A stretch of DNA of 64,000 bases from Hymenobacter ruricola (GCF_015694525.1 NZ_JADQDM010000001.1:558001-622000); one strand, 5' to 3'. Shown: positions 1 to 8,818, counted from the stretch's first letter. Numbers and translations are program-made. Notes: generated from the letters alone by a model not told the origin.

Positions 1-474
1 CGGGTGGCCGGCTTGCGGGAAAGCGGCTGCCGGCTGGCGCCCGACTTCCTGGGCCTGAACGAGGCCGACCTGCACGATTTTGACGGCTTTTGCGCCACCG
101 CTGCGGCACACATCGAGCCCTTGCTGCCTCAGGAAATCGACGCCCGAAAGCGCATTCTGTTTGACCGGCTTTACGCCACCAACGGGGCCACGGCGGTGGA
201 GGCCCTGGCCACGGCGGCGGGCTGGAGCAGCCGGCAAATCAATCGGTACTTCACCCAGATGTTTGGCCTTTCGCTAAAAGCCTACGCCAACATTCTGCGG
301 TTTCGGGCGGCCCTGCCCCAGCTCAAAGCCGGCAAGCTCTTCCCGGAAGAAAACTTTGCCGACCAGGCCCATTTCATCCGCGAAGTCCGGAAATACGCGG
401 GCGTGGTGCCCAAAGAGCTGGCCCGCAACCAAGACGACCGATTTATACAATTATCCGCTTTGCCGGAGCAATAG
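1..474 (+). CDS. AraC-family transcriptional regulator, C-terminal part (5' truncated by window edge)
   Basis: The frame is open from the first base, so the true start lies outside the window; a GTG at position 4 is the first possible start seen. The last ~100 residues form the double helix-turn-helix of AraC/XylS proteins: one helix pair around AVEALATAAGWSSRQINRYF, then FGLSLKAYANILRFRAAL, then the second HTH region (FADQAHFIREVRKYAGVVPKEL). The N-terminal sensor domain is missing here. It ends 31 bp before the FAD monooxygenase on the same strand and is the obvious candidate regulator for it, although only proximity supports that. The family match is firm; the ligand is unknown. Confidence 0.85.
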   Translation, partial: RVAGLRESGCRLAPDFLGLNEADLHDFDGFCATAAAHIEPLLPQEIDARKRILFDRLYATNGATAVEALATAAGWSSRQINRYFTQMFGLSLKAYANILRFRAALPQLKAGKLFPEENFADQAHFIREVRKYAGVVPKELARNQDDRFIQLSALPEQ

Positions 475-505
475 TTTTGCGCTGAACTTAAAAATATGTT
501 CAGCT

Positions 506-1675
506 ATGTTATTGCAAAACAAACAAGTAGCCATTGTGGGCGGTGGCCCTGGCGGCCTCACCCTGGCCCGCCTGCTCCAGCAAAACGGTGCCGCCGTGCG
601 CGTGTATGAGCGCGACCGCAGCCGCCACGGGCGGGTGCAAGGCGGCACCCTGGACCTGCACCACGAATCGGGACTGGCTGCCCTGCGCGCCGCCGGTCTG
701 CTCGAAGAATTCAAGGCCCGCTACCGCCCCGGCGCCGACAAACTGCGCCTGACCGACAAGCACGCCGCCGTGGCCTACGACCAGCACGCCGAGGCGCCGG
801 CCGATACCTTCGGCGACGAATCCTTTCGCCCCGAAATCGACCGGGGCCCGTTGCGCGACATCCTGCTCGACTCGCTGCAGCCCGATACGGTGGTCTGGGA
901 CAGTCAGCTCGCTTCGGTGCAGCCGCTGGGCGCGGGCTGGCAGCTGGCGTTTCGAAATGGCACAACGGCCACGGCCGATATCCTCATCGGCGCCGACGGC
1001 GCCAACTCCAAAATTCGCCCGCTGCTCACGCCCATCAAGCCATTTTACTCGGGGGTGACCATAGTGGAAGGCAGCGTGTATGATTCGGCGCAAAACGCGC
1101 CCCGCCTCCACGAGTTGGCGCAAGGCGGCAAAATCTTCGCGCTGGACGATGCAAAAACCCTGGTGGTAAGCGCCAAAGGCGACGGCAGCCTGAATTTCTA
1201 CACTGGCTGCAAAACTGCCGAAACCTGGGCCCGCGACAGCGGCATCGACTTCTCGAACGCGCCCGAGGTACTGGCCTGGTTCCGGCAGGAGTTTGCCGGC
1301 TGGGATGAGCGTTGGGCAGAGCTTTTCGCCGATGAAGCCACGCCCTGCGTGCCCCGCCCGCAGTACTGCATGCCCCTCGACCAAACCTGGCCCGCCCAAC
1401 CCAACATCACCCTCCTCGGCGACGCCGCCCACCTCATGCCGCCCTACGCCGGCGAAGGCGTGAACATGGCCATGCTTGACGCCCTTGAATTAAGTACTTG
1501 CCTGACCGACGACCAGTTTCCGGATTTGCAAGCCGCCATCAGCCATTACGAGCAGCGGATGCGCCAGCGTGCTTCGGCAGTAGCCCGGGAGACGATGGAG
1601 CAGACTGCGGCCTTGCACGCGGCGGGCGCTTTGGGGTACTTGGTGGGCTTTTTTGGAGAAGCGAAGTTTGGATGA
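506..1675 (+). CDS. FAD-dependent monooxygenase, TetX-like
   Basis: A 389-residue flavoprotein monooxygenase. The N-terminal dinucleotide-binding fold carries GGGPGG at residues 12-17, followed by an acidic strand end (VRVYERD). The second FAD motif, GDAAHLMPPYAGEGVN, lies near residue 305; this version is typical of the TetX/aromatic hydroxylase group. Length matches TetX-type enzymes (about 380-390). The ATG at 506 was chosen because the open frame upstream of it overlaps the AraC gene and encodes nothing conserved. Known relatives hydroxylate aromatic substrates or tetracyclines using NADPH and O2. The substrate cannot be read from sequence, and resistance should not be assumed. Alternative: another group A aromatic hydroxylase. 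Confidence 0.85.
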   Translation: MLLQNKQVAIVGGGPGGLTLARLLQQNGAAVRVYERDRSRHGRVQGGTLDLHHESGLAALRAAGLLEEFKARYRPGADKLRLTDKHAAVAYDQHAEAPADTFGDESFRPEIDRGPLRDILLDSLQPDTVVWDSQLASVQPLGAGWQLAFRNGTTATADILIGADGANSKIRPLLTPIKPFYSGVTIVEGSVYDSAQNAPRLHELAQGGKIFALDDAKTLVVSAKGDGSLNFYTGCKTAETWARDSGIDFSNAPEVLAWFRQEFAGWDERWAELFADEATPCVPRPQYCMPLDQTWPAQPNITLLGDAAHLMPPYAGEGVNMAMLDALELSTCLTDDQFPDLQAAISHYEQRMRQRASAVARETMEQTAALHAAGALGYLVGFFGEAKFG

Positions 1676-2047
1676 CCTCACCCCCTGGCCCCTCTCCCCA
1701 AGAAGAAGAGGCACCGGCCATGCACTACACGGGCCTTCTAAGGTTCTGGCCTGGCCCGCACCGCCCGGCAAACGCAAGCGCGTTTCTTTAGTGGCCCTCG
1801 GCGGCAGGCGCATCGTGTGCAGCGGCAATGGCGGGACCGGTGGGAAACTGGATGATGCTGGGAAGCAGCAATGCTGGGCCGATTCAGGTAGAAAAGCTAC
1901 TGCGTGAACGGCGACGAATGCAAGTTTGCGGCAACAATACCCCGCGCAAGGGCCATCGATGGGGGCTGGCTGGACGACCTTAAAGACCTCATCAAAGCTG
2001 CGAAAGCCCGCGCCATGGCGGCCCTGGCGCGAAGACCAACTCGCGTG
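1676..2047. other. Intergenic region with repeat and possible gene debris
   Basis: No convincing gene. The first ~45 bases (about 1676-1722) resemble one half of a GC-rich interspersed repeat built on CCCCTGGCCCCTCTCC. Near 1966-2080 the + strand gives DLKDLIKAAKARAMAAL and, after a frame change, EDQLACYWSI. This is reminiscent of the start of DUF1016/YhcG-type nuclease proteins and may be a decayed fragment. The second part runs antisense into the 3' end of the next gene. Confidence 0.3.
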
Positions 2048-3778
2048 CTACTGGTCGATTTTGGCCAGAGCACTCCGTAGCTCTTCGGCCGAAACCGGCC
2101 GGAAAGCCAGCCCTCTTTCCACCTGCTCGCCTATCACTACCTCTTTGAGGGCCAGATAAGTGATGCCGTTTTCTCGCTTGAGGGCCACCAGGGTGGCGGG
2201 CTCGCCCACGGGAGAGGCGTGGAACTGCTGGAGGAAGGTGCCGGAGAGCTCGCCGTCGCTGCTAATCACGGCCCGCACCCGCCGAAACACCAGCTGCAGC
2301 CGGGTGTTGGGCGCATCGGTTTCCACGCGGTAGTGAATGCGCTGGCTGGCCAGCTGGCCAGTCCGGTCGCAATTGGCCCACCCCAGGCTGGCCGCGCTGA
2401 ACAAGTAGCCGCTCAGCGAGTCGAGGCTGGTGGCCTGGAGTGCGCGGGTGCCGGCTTGTTGCAGCCGCCGGCGGGCGCTGTCGGCCTGAAATACCGGCAG
2501 CGCTTTGTTGCTCCCTTCGTTGGTGTAGCTGTTGGCGGGCCAGGGAAACACCATCCGGCCGTCGCGGGTGAAACCCACGTCGATGTTCCAGGAGCCCGCC
2601 ACCGGCAGTTGCGGCAACGCCTTGGCGGGGGCCAGCGGCCGCCGGCGCCGGATGCTGGTGAGGTAGCTGCGGGCCGCCGGGGGCTGGCTGCGGAAGGGGC
2701 CGCTTAGGGTGGCCGGCAAAAAAGCGGGCAGCTGCCGCGCGGCGGCGCACAGCCGCTCGCGCAGCGCCGGGTCCTGAATGCCATTAACGGCGGCGTTCAC
2801 GACCGCGCCCCGGCGGTCGACGGCCACCGTGAGCCGGCCGTATTCCACCCATTTCCGGCCCGAGAAGCGGCTGGCGCGGCGGAGGGCTTGGCGTTGCGGC
2901 CGGGTTTGGGCAGTGCACAGGCGCTGGGCAGTGCCGGGCGAAAAGCCCACTTGCTGGCGCAACACGGCCAGCAGCCGGGCTTCGCCGCCGCGCGCGCCGG
3001 GGCCGTTCCAGCGGAATCCCTCCGGTTTCAGGGCCGGGCGGGGGCGTTGCCAGTCGAGCCCCCGCCCGGTGGTGCGCACCCCGTCGTAGAGCTGCATGCC
3101 GGTTTTGGGCCGGGGGGCGGGCACGCGCAGCAGCAGTTCGGTACCCGGCCGCAGGGTGCAGGCCTGGCCCGTGGCGGTGCGGGCAGCCAGGTGCAGCATG
3201 CCCCCGGTTTCGAGAATGCCCTGGCTGGAATTGGTGCTGAGGTTGTTGAGCAGGATGTCCGGCAGGGAATAAAATTCTTTTAGCTGAAGCGCAACGGGGC
3301 CGGCCGGGGCCGGCGCGCCGGGCCGGTCCTCGGCAAAAGCCTGCGCCGGCACGGCAATGGCCGTGCCCTCGGCCCCGAAAACGACCGTGTCGCGGCCCGG
3401 CCGAAGCCAGAACGTCTGCGCCGCTTTGGCGGCGCCAAATGCGGCAGTGTCCGTGGCGGCGTGCGTTAGGCGCGGGGCTTCCAGCACCTCGGGGTTTGGG
3501 AGCGGATACGCGTAGCTTTCCTCAGAAGCGGGCTCCGCTGGGTAAGTTGCCGGCCGGGGTGCTGGGCCCAGCCGGGGCCGCTGGGGCCGGGCAACCAGCG
3601 GCGGGCGTGGGTCCACTGCCGGCTGGTTGAGTACGCCGGGTCCGGGTGCGATGACGGCCCTTGCGTCAGCCGCCTTGGGATGCTCTCGGGCCGTTGCGGG
3701 CGGGGCAGCTTGCTCGGTTTCGGTGCCGGAGCAGGCCGCTAAGCCTGCCGTCGCAGCAAATAAGTAAAGGAAGCGCAT
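2048..3778 (-). CDS. Secreted lipoprotein of unknown function with weak TonB-C-like segment
   Basis: A 576-residue protein with a lipoprotein signal peptide (LAAC, Cys16), so probably anchored in the outer membrane or periplasm. A low-complexity Pro/Ala linker follows (about 20-90). Residues ~115-225 resemble a domain frequent in Bacteroidota secreted proteins, with an LKEFYSLPDILLNNLSTNS element and an LETGGMLHLAA element. Around residues 310-360 a stretch (GRLTVAVDRRGAVVNAAV) looks like the start of a TonB C-terminal fold, weakly. No catalytic motif is seen. It stands alone, convergent with the monooxygenase region. Function unknown; the coding call itself is firm because frame, signal peptide and length agree. 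Confidence 0.8.
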   Translation of the reverse strand: MRFLYLFAATAGLAACSGTETEQAAPPATAREHPKAADARAVIAPGPGVLNQPAVDPRPPLVARPQRPRLGPAPRPATYPAEPASEESYAYPLPNPEVLEAPRLTHAATDTAAFGAAKAAQTFWLRPGRDTVVFGAEGTAIAVPAQAFAEDRPGAPAPAGPVALQLKEFYSLPDILLNNLSTNSSQGILETGGMLHLAARTATGQACTLRPGTELLLRVPAPRPKTGMQLYDGVRTTGRGLDWQRPRPALKPEGFRWNGPGARGGEARLLAVLRQQVGFSPGTAQRLCTAQTRPQRQALRRASRFSGRKWVEYGRLTVAVDRRGAVVNAAVNGIQDPALRERLCAAARQLPAFLPATLSGPFRSQPPAARSYLTSIRRRRPLAPAKALPQLPVAGSWNIDVGFTRDGRMVFPWPANSYTNEGSNKALPVFQADSARRRLQQAGTRALQATSLDSLSGYLFSAASLGWANCDRTGQLASQRIHYRVETDAPNTRLQLVFRRVRAVISSDGELSGTFLQQFHASPVGEPATLVALKRENGITYLALKEVVIGEQVERGLAFRPVSAEELRSALAKIDQ

Positions 3779-4098
3779 AGGCGAATCAGCAGGATATGGG
3801 CACGAAGAGGCCCTTTCAACGCGAAAAGCCTGCGCTTAGTACTTTCGAATCAACGAATTATAGTCCAGCAGGCTTTTGTTGGCTAGCGCTGCCAAAAGGT
3901 GTAGGAGCGGGGACATCGCGCGCAACGTTGCTAAGTACGCGTCCGCTTCCTACAACCCAATGCCTACGCCAGTAAAAGCCCGCCGCCGATTTGCCCGGCC
4001 GGCCGCAACCGGCAGAAGGCGCGCATACTAGCGTCCCGCGCGGCCACGTTTCAAAGTAGCGCCGGGTCCGTATTTTCGAGCCTTTCCCGGCGAAACTC
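3779..4098. other. Divergent intergenic region, no gene recognised
   Basis: About 320 bp between two divergent genes. The only element worth naming is TATTTTCG at 4071-4078, one base off the TAnnTTTG box, 20 nt before the start of the J-like gene. A short open frame on the minus strand (3858-4100) has no initiation context or recognisable product and is treated as chance. Confidence 0.5.
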
Positions 4099-4845
4099 AT
4101 GCAGAATTATTACCGCGTGCTGGGCGTGGGCCTCACGGCCACGGCCCAGGAAATTGAAAAGGCCTACCTAAGCCAACGCACCCGCCTCAAGCGCCTCGCC
4201 GCCGCCGACCGGGCCATGAAAGCTCGCCTGGCCGAGGTCGAAACCGGCTACGACATCCTCGGCAACCCCCGCCGCCGGGTGGCCTACGACCTGCTGCTGG
4301 CCCAGGAGCCGGCCGCGCCCGCCTCGGCCGCCCGGCGTGCCGACGAGCGCATGCAGCGTTGGGCCGTCTGGGCCCGCCGCTTCAACGTGGCGGTGCTGGG
4401 CTGCTGCCTGCTGCTGGGCCTCGACTGGGCCTTGCCCCTGCGCGACTACCCGCACGAAACCGTGCACAGCCGCTTCCCGGTGTCGGTGTCGGGGTCCTTG
4501 TCCGACCCGCAGCTGGCCTACCGGGTGCGCACCGAGCACACCACGTTTCGGCTACCCAGCGCCATCGGGCACCGCGTGCGCGACGACCAAACCATCCGGG
4601 TGTGGCAAACGCCGCTGCTCGGGGTGGTGAGCCGGGTGAGCTCGCCCGACTCGCCCGACGGCCCGGCCCCGTTTCAGCCCTACGGCGGCACCATCTACGG
4701 CACGTTTTTTCTGCTGCCGCTGCTGCTGGCCGCCGTGGCCGGCGTGGGCGTGTGGCCCGGCCACACCGCCGAAATGTACGTGAACACGGCGGCCGTGGGC
4801 GGGTTGTTAGCCATCCTCACGCTGATAGTGCTGCTGTGCTTCTGA
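4099..4845 (+). CDS. J-domain-like membrane protein lacking the HPD motif
   Basis: A 248-residue protein. Residues 3-66 follow the J-domain outline: YYRVLGVGLTATAQEIEKAY (helices I-II), then the helix III signature ETGYDILGNPRRRVAYDLLL. The HPD tripeptide needed to stimulate DnaK is absent; that position reads RLKRLAAAD. Three hydrophobic segments follow at about 94-111, 199-219 and 229-247, with a ~85-residue loop between the first two. It is therefore a membrane-tethered J-like protein that probably does not activate Hsp70. It precedes a small ankyrin gene on the same strand, 105 bp away. Exact role unknown. Confidence 0.8.
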   Translation: MQNYYRVLGVGLTATAQEIEKAYLSQRTRLKRLAAADRAMKARLAEVETGYDILGNPRRRVAYDLLLAQEPAAPASAARRADERMQRWAVWARRFNVAVLGCCLLLGLDWALPLRDYPHETVHSRFPVSVSGSLSDPQLAYRVRTEHTTFRLPSAIGHRVRDDQTIRVWQTPLLGVVSRVSSPDSPDGPAPFQPYGGTIYGTFFLLPLLLAAVAGVGVWPGHTAEMYVNTAAVGGLLAILTLIVLLCF

Positions 4846-4950
4846 GGCCAGGCGCCGCACCCGAATAGCCCGGGGCGCAACGCAAACGCCAGCCGCTCGT
4901 TAGCGCCTACTTACATTAAAAACGTTCTTCACCACCGCCTCCACCTCCTC

Positions 4951-5451
4951 ATGGACTTTACTTCCTCCCGCCCCGAAGACCTGCTGTTCGACGCCGCCCG
5001 CCGCGGCGACGTGGCCGCCCTGCACGAGCTGCTCGCCTCGGGCCTCGACGTGAACGTGGCCAATGCCAAAGGCTTCACGGCGCTCATTCTGGCCGCCTAC
5101 GACGACCACTACGACGCCGCCGTGTTCCTGCTCAACGCCGGCGCCAACCCCAACGTGCAGGACGCCGCCGGCAACACCGCCCTGATGGGCGTCAGCTTCA
5201 AGGGCTACGCCGACGTGGCCCGCCTGCTCATCGAGCGCGGCGCCGACCTCAACCTGCAAAACGGCAACGGCGGCACGGCCCTCATGTTTGCCACCCTGTT
5301 TGGGCGCAACGAGCTGGTGCGCATCCTCGTCGAAGCCGGCGCCGACAAAACCATCCGGGACGCGCGCGGCCTCACCGCCCTGGCCCTGGCCGGGCAGCAA
5401 GGCAACGAAGAAGCCTGGGCCGTGCTGGGCGGCGCCCCCGCCGAGGCCTAG
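4951..5451 (+). CDS. Ankyrin repeat protein
   Basis: A 166-residue protein made almost entirely of ankyrin repeats: DLLFDAARRGDVAALHELL, then repeats with TALILAAYDDHYDAAVFLL, TALMGVSFKGYADVARLL, TALMFATLFGRNELVRIL and a capping LTALALAGQQGNEEAWAVL. No signal peptide is seen, so it is probably cytoplasmic. Ankyrin stacks bind other proteins; nothing identifies the partner. In other bacteria small ankyrin proteins often sit beside catalase genes, but no such gene is here. Start: the ATG at 4951 immediately precedes the first repeat. Confidence 0.9.
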   Translation: MDFTSSRPEDLLFDAARRGDVAALHELLASGLDVNVANAKGFTALILAAYDDHYDAAVFLLNAGANPNVQDAAGNTALMGVSFKGYADVARLLIERGADLNLQNGNGGTALMFATLFGRNELVRILVEAGADKTIRDARGLTALALAGQQGNEEAWAVLGGAPAEA

Positions 5452-5463
5452 CGCCGCCCCTGC

Positions 5464-6009
5464 CTAGCCCCGGCGGCTGGTGCACTGGCGCCGCACCTCA
5501 TCTAGGCGCTTCACCAGGGCCGCTACTTCCTTTTCGCTGTCGGTGTTGAGCGAGAGCGTGATGGTGGCCGACATGCCCGATGAAGACTTGCCCTTGGCCG
5601 TTTCGCGGCGCTTCACGATGAGGTCGTAGTAGCGGTTGCCGCCTTTTTCGTGCTGCTGGGCAGCGTAGCTGATGGAGCCCACTTCGGCCCAATTCTGGGC
5701 CAGGGTGAGCTCCATTTTCACGTCCTCGTTGCTGCGGAGGCCCCAGCTGCCGCCGTTCTTGCTGTTGCTCACCGAAATGTTGGTGGCGCTGGCCTCGCCG
5801 CCGGGCTTGCGGTACTGGCGAATGGTTTGGCGGAAGCCGCAGTCGGCCAACGACACCCGCACCTCGGTGTCGTCGTCCTGGTTTTTGGGGTCCACCATCA
5901 GCTGGTTGAGGCGAGCGGTGAGGGCTTTTACCTCGGCGGCCGGGGCCTGGGCTTGCGCGGCGCCGCCCACAAGCAGGGCGCCGGCCAGAAGAAACAGGGA
6001 TTTGAACAT
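5464..6009 (-). CDS. Secreted protein of unknown function
   Basis: The ATG at 6009 begins a clear signal peptide (MFKSLFLLAGALLVGGAAQAQ, cleavage after AQA) for a 181-residue protein; longer open-frame starts upstream lack one. The mature part has a conserved-looking centre (TEVRVSLADCGFRQTIRQYR) and a C-terminal region, SATITLSLNTDSEKEVAALV, ending in a helix with a second Cys. The two cysteines could form a disulfide. It is convergent with the ankyrin gene, only 12 bp from its stop. No family recognised. Confidence 0.75.
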   Translation of the reverse strand: MFKSLFLLAGALLVGGAAQAQAPAAEVKALTARLNQLMVDPKNQDDDTEVRVSLADCGFRQTIRQYRKPGGEASATNISVSNSKNGGSWGLRSNEDVKMELTLAQNWAEVGSISYAAQQHEKGGNRYYDLIVKRRETAKGKSSSGMSATITLSLNTDSEKEVAALVKRLDEVRRQCTSRRG

Positions 6010-6147
6010 GTGCAGAAAAGAGAGGCGTGCAAAACAAAAAGCGCGGTGAAGCGGGCCCCGCACGAGTAAGGCCCGCTCCACTGCGCCAGATGCACGCCGC
6101 CCGCGGCCGGTTGCCTGGCGGCGCCAAAAAGTTGGGGCCGCGCCGCG

Positions 6148-6939
6148 CTACCCGATGCTGCGCACCACGCCGCCGTCCACGCGCACGGAGGCGCCGTTGG
6201 TGGCCGCCGCCAGCGGGCTGCACAGGTAGGCCACCAGGCTGGCCACTTCGTCGGGGGTGATGAAGCGCTGGAGCAGCGACGAAGGCCGCGCGTGCTGGAA
6301 AAAGTCGTGCTCGGCTTCCTCCTTGCTCTTGCCTTCGGCCGAAAGTTTTTTGATGAATTCTTCCACGCCCTCCGAGGCCGTGGGGCCGGGCAGCACCGAA
6401 TTGACCGTGACGCCCGTGCCCTTGGTGAGCTCGGCCAGCCCGCGCGCCACCCCCAGCTGGGCCGTTTTGGTGGTGCCGTAGTGTATCATTTCAGAGGGAA
6501 TCTGCAGGGCCGACTCGCTCGAAATGAAGAGAATGCGGCCCCAGCCACGGGCCAGCATCAGCGGGAAGTACTGGCGCGACAGGCGCACGCCGCTCAGCAC
6601 GTTCACCTCAAAAAAGCGCACCCAGTCCTCGTCCGGAATCTCGGCAAAGGGCTTGGGCTCGAAAATGCCCACGTTGTTGACCAGGATGTCGACGGCCGGC
6701 ACGTCGCGCAGCAGCTGCGCCACTTCGTCGGCCCGGCCAAAGTCGACGGCCACGCCGCGCAGCCGGGCCTGCGGCGTTTCGGCCAGAATGGCGGCGCGCG
6801 CCGCCGCAATGCGGGCCGCCGTGCGACCGGTGATGATGACTTCGGCCCCTTCGGCGGCCAGGCGGCGCGCGATGGCCAGCCCAATGCCGGCGGTGGAGCC
6901 CGTGACGAGGGCCGTTTTATCGGTGAGTTGCAGGTCCAT
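6148..6939 (-). CDS. SDR-family NAD(P)-dependent oxidoreductase
   Basis: A 263-residue classical short-chain dehydrogenase. TGSTAGIG at residues 13-20 binds the nucleotide, DILVNNVG lies near 84-91, the catalytic Ser is about 141, and the YxxxK pair is Tyr154/Lys158 (HYGTTK). Arg at about 39 after the second strand (ITGRT) suggests NADP(H). The ATG at 6939 was chosen because it places the first beta strand at the usual distance from the N-terminus; the upstream extension is not family-like. The substrate is not predictable. It appears to be a single-gene unit. Confidence 0.9.
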   Translation of the reverse strand: MDLQLTDKTALVTGSTAGIGLAIARRLAAEGAEVIITGRTAARIAAARAAILAETPQARLRGVAVDFGRADEVAQLLRDVPAVDILVNNVGIFEPKPFAEIPDEDWVRFFEVNVLSGVRLSRQYFPLMLARGWGRILFISSESALQIPSEMIHYGTTKTAQLGVARGLAELTKGTGVTVNSVLPGPTASEGVEEFIKKLSAEGKSKEEAEHDFFQHARPSSLLQRFITPDEVASLVAYLCSPLAAATNGASVRVDGGVVRSIG

Positions 6940-7459
6940 GAGAATCAGCGAAAGTATTTTGACGCTAAACCGCTCCGACCCGGAAAAAGATGTGCCCGGA
7001 CTCCTCATTTTCGGGCCCCGATGGCCTGAGAGCGGTTGTGGTAGGTGGGTTAACTCGTCTATAATTTGAAGGATTAACTAGGGTGCGGGTAGGAAAAATT
7101 ATATTTTATGTGTGGTATGTTATCTGCTTTGGAAAATATTTTTATTCTTAGAAATCGACTTTTCGTTTCTTAATTGAAAAAGTGTTTAATTCGCTTCATA
7201 AGCAGCTAATTTCAATGCGTATAAGGGCGGGCTTGCTGCGTGAGGCTGTCCTGAATGCGAATAGCAGTATTGACCAATAACAGGAGTGTGAATTGGAGTT
7301 TGTTTGCCTGAAAGAATAGCAGCCTCCCGGCATACAACCATTTGGGGTGGGCAGCTGGCCAGTCTGAGCAAGCGAAAGCCAGCCAGAAAATAAGCCCCAA
7401 ACGATTGTTGCGAATACATAGCGTTTTTCCCTTTCATTCACCCTTAAAATCACTTCATT
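6940..7459. other. Long intergenic region, partly AT-rich, no gene recognised
   Basis: About 520 bp between divergent genes. The part around 7060-7200 is much richer in A/T than its surroundings. A TTG (near 7037) followed 21 bases later by TATAATTTG is the best promoter-like combination for rightward transcription, but it lies ~390 bp before the next gene. Minus-strand open frames at 7186-7525 are short, mutually overlapping and unconvincing. Confidence 0.4.
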
Positions 7460-8182
7460 ATGTTGTTCATCTCTACAGTAGTCGCTCTTCAGCTGATGGT
7501 GGCCGGTGGGCCGCAATTGACGCAATTAAAAGGCGCCCGCCCGGCCACCGCGGCCGAAGCGCCGGCCGTGCCCACCGTGACGGGCCGGGTGCTGACCGAC
7601 CAGGAAGAACCGTTGCCCGGCGTGGTGGTATCGGTGCAGGGTGCCTCGCACGTGACGAGCACCAACGCCTCCGGCAACTTCTTGCTGACGCTGTCCGACG
7701 TGAAATCCGTGCTGGTGTTTAAGTGCGAGGGCTACCGCGACCAGGCCTTGGCCGTGTCCGGCACCGCGCCGCTCACCGTGAAAATGTACGCCCTCAGCAA
7801 GGCCGCCCCGGCCGGCGCGGCCTCCCCCGAAACCACCGCCGAAGTCACCGGCAAGCCCAAGGTGCTGTCCTACTCGGAAGTGCTGCCCACCTTTCCTGGC
7901 GGCGACGCCGCCTACGGCCGGTACCTGAGCCAGAACGCGCATTTTCCGGAAGAGGCCCTGGCCAAAGGCATTTCCGGCACCGTGTTCGTCAGCTTCGTGG
8001 TGGATGAAGAAGGCCGCATCCTCGACGCCGAAGTGGTGCGCGGGGCCGGCCACGGCTTCGACCAGGAAGCCCTGCGGGTGATTCGGCTCATGCCCTGGTG
8101 GAACCCCGGCCGCGTGGCCGGCGATGCCGTGCGCGTGTCGCGCACGCTGGCCGTGCCCTTTGTGGTGCGGGAGCGGCCGTAG
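7460..8182 (+). CDS. TonB C-terminal domain protein with carboxypeptidase-regulatory-like domain
   Basis: A 240-residue protein. A hydrophobic N-terminus (MLFISTVVALQLMVAGG) looks like a signal or membrane segment. Residues ~40-112 form a CarboxypepD_reg-like beta domain (VTGRVLTDQEEPLPGVVVSV), common in Bacteroidota cell-envelope proteins. The C-terminal ~90 residues are a TonB fold: PTFPGGDAAYGRYLSQN, GTVFVSFVVDEEGRILDAEV, then the conserved ALRVIRLMPWWNPG. TonB proteins pass proton-motive force to outer-membrane receptors. No ExbB/ExbD genes are adjacent, so this may be an energy transducer or a solitary TonB-like envelope protein. Confidence 0.85.
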   Translation: MLFISTVVALQLMVAGGPQLTQLKGARPATAAEAPAVPTVTGRVLTDQEEPLPGVVVSVQGASHVTSTNASGNFLLTLSDVKSVLVFKCEGYRDQALAVSGTAPLTVKMYALSKAAPAGAASPETTAEVTGKPKVLSYSEVLPTFPGGDAAYGRYLSQNAHFPEEALAKGISGTVFVSFVVDEEGRILDAEVVRGAGHGFDQEALRVIRLMPWWNPGRVAGDAVRVSRTLAVPFVVRERP

Positions 8183-8215
8183 GCAGCCGCGCAGGGCATT
8201 CTTGGAATATCGACG

Positions 8216-8238
8216 GGGCCGGCGCATGCGTCGGCCCT
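8216..8238. terminator. Possible hairpin between convergent genes
   Basis: GGGGCCGGCGC and GCGTCGGCCCT pair with one G-T wobble to give a short stem between two convergent genes (stops at 8182 and 8268). There is no clear T-run on either side, so intrinsic termination is only a possibility. Confidence 0.35.
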
Positions 8239-8267
8239 GTTGCGTTCGGGCCCGGCGCAGCGGTGGG

Positions 8268-8630
8268 TCAGGCCAGCCACACGGCGGCCAGGGCCAGCAG
8301 CGCTGGCACCGTTTGCACCAGCAGGATGCGCCGGCCCGCTGTGGCCGCGCCGTACAGCCCCGCCACCGCCACGCAGCCCAGAAAGAAGCTGGCCACGTAG
8401 CGGTGCCAGACCGGGTCCGTAATCAGCAGCGCCCAGACAAGGCCGGCGGCCAGGAAGCCGTTGTAGAGCCCTTGGTTGGCGGCCAGCACTTTGGTGGGGG
8501 CAAACAGCTCGGGACGCAGCGAGCGGAAGGTTTGGGGCCCGCGCGTGGTCCAGGCAAACATTTCCAGCCACAAAATATACAGGTGGATGGCGGCCACGAG
8601 GCCGATGAGTAACAGGCTGAGCAGGTGCAT
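8268..8630 (-). CDS. DUF1304 family membrane protein
   Basis: A 120-residue integral membrane protein with four hydrophobic helices. It shows family features: an N-terminal HLYILWLEMFAW element (about 16-27), then APTKVLAANQGLYNGFLAAG. The length of ~120 is typical. The ATG at 8630 was chosen because the long upstream extension is of non-family composition. Function of the family is unknown. A candidate box (TATGTTG on the minus strand, near 8660) lies ~30 bp before the start. Confidence 0.85.
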   Translation of the reverse strand: MHLLSLLLIGLVAAIHLYILWLEMFAWTTRGPQTFRSLRPELFAPTKVLAANQGLYNGFLAAGLVWALLITDPVWHRYVASFFLGCVAVAGLYGAATAGRRILLVQTVPALLALAAVWLA

Positions 8631-8818
8631 GGCGGGAATATAGCGGTTTGGCCATGCCAACATACGGCTATTTCCGGGGAAACTGGGGCAGCCCGGCGAC
8701 CCCGGGCTCCACGCGCGGCCCCGGCGGCTTACAGCGGCAAGAGGTAGCCCAGCGCGAGCGCGAGGGTGCGGGCCCGCACCACCCTCCAGGTGCGTTAGCC
8801 CAGGAACTGTTACCTCGC

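Noticed and set aside
3858..4100. 80-residue minus-strand frame upstream of the J-like gene
   Set aside because: No recognisable product; it overlaps the next gene's promoter zone and start and has no initiation context.
7186..7525. Overlapping minus-strand frames in the AT-rich spacer before the TonB-domain gene
   Set aside because: Several frames overlap each other in the same stretch, and none has a recognisable product or start signal.
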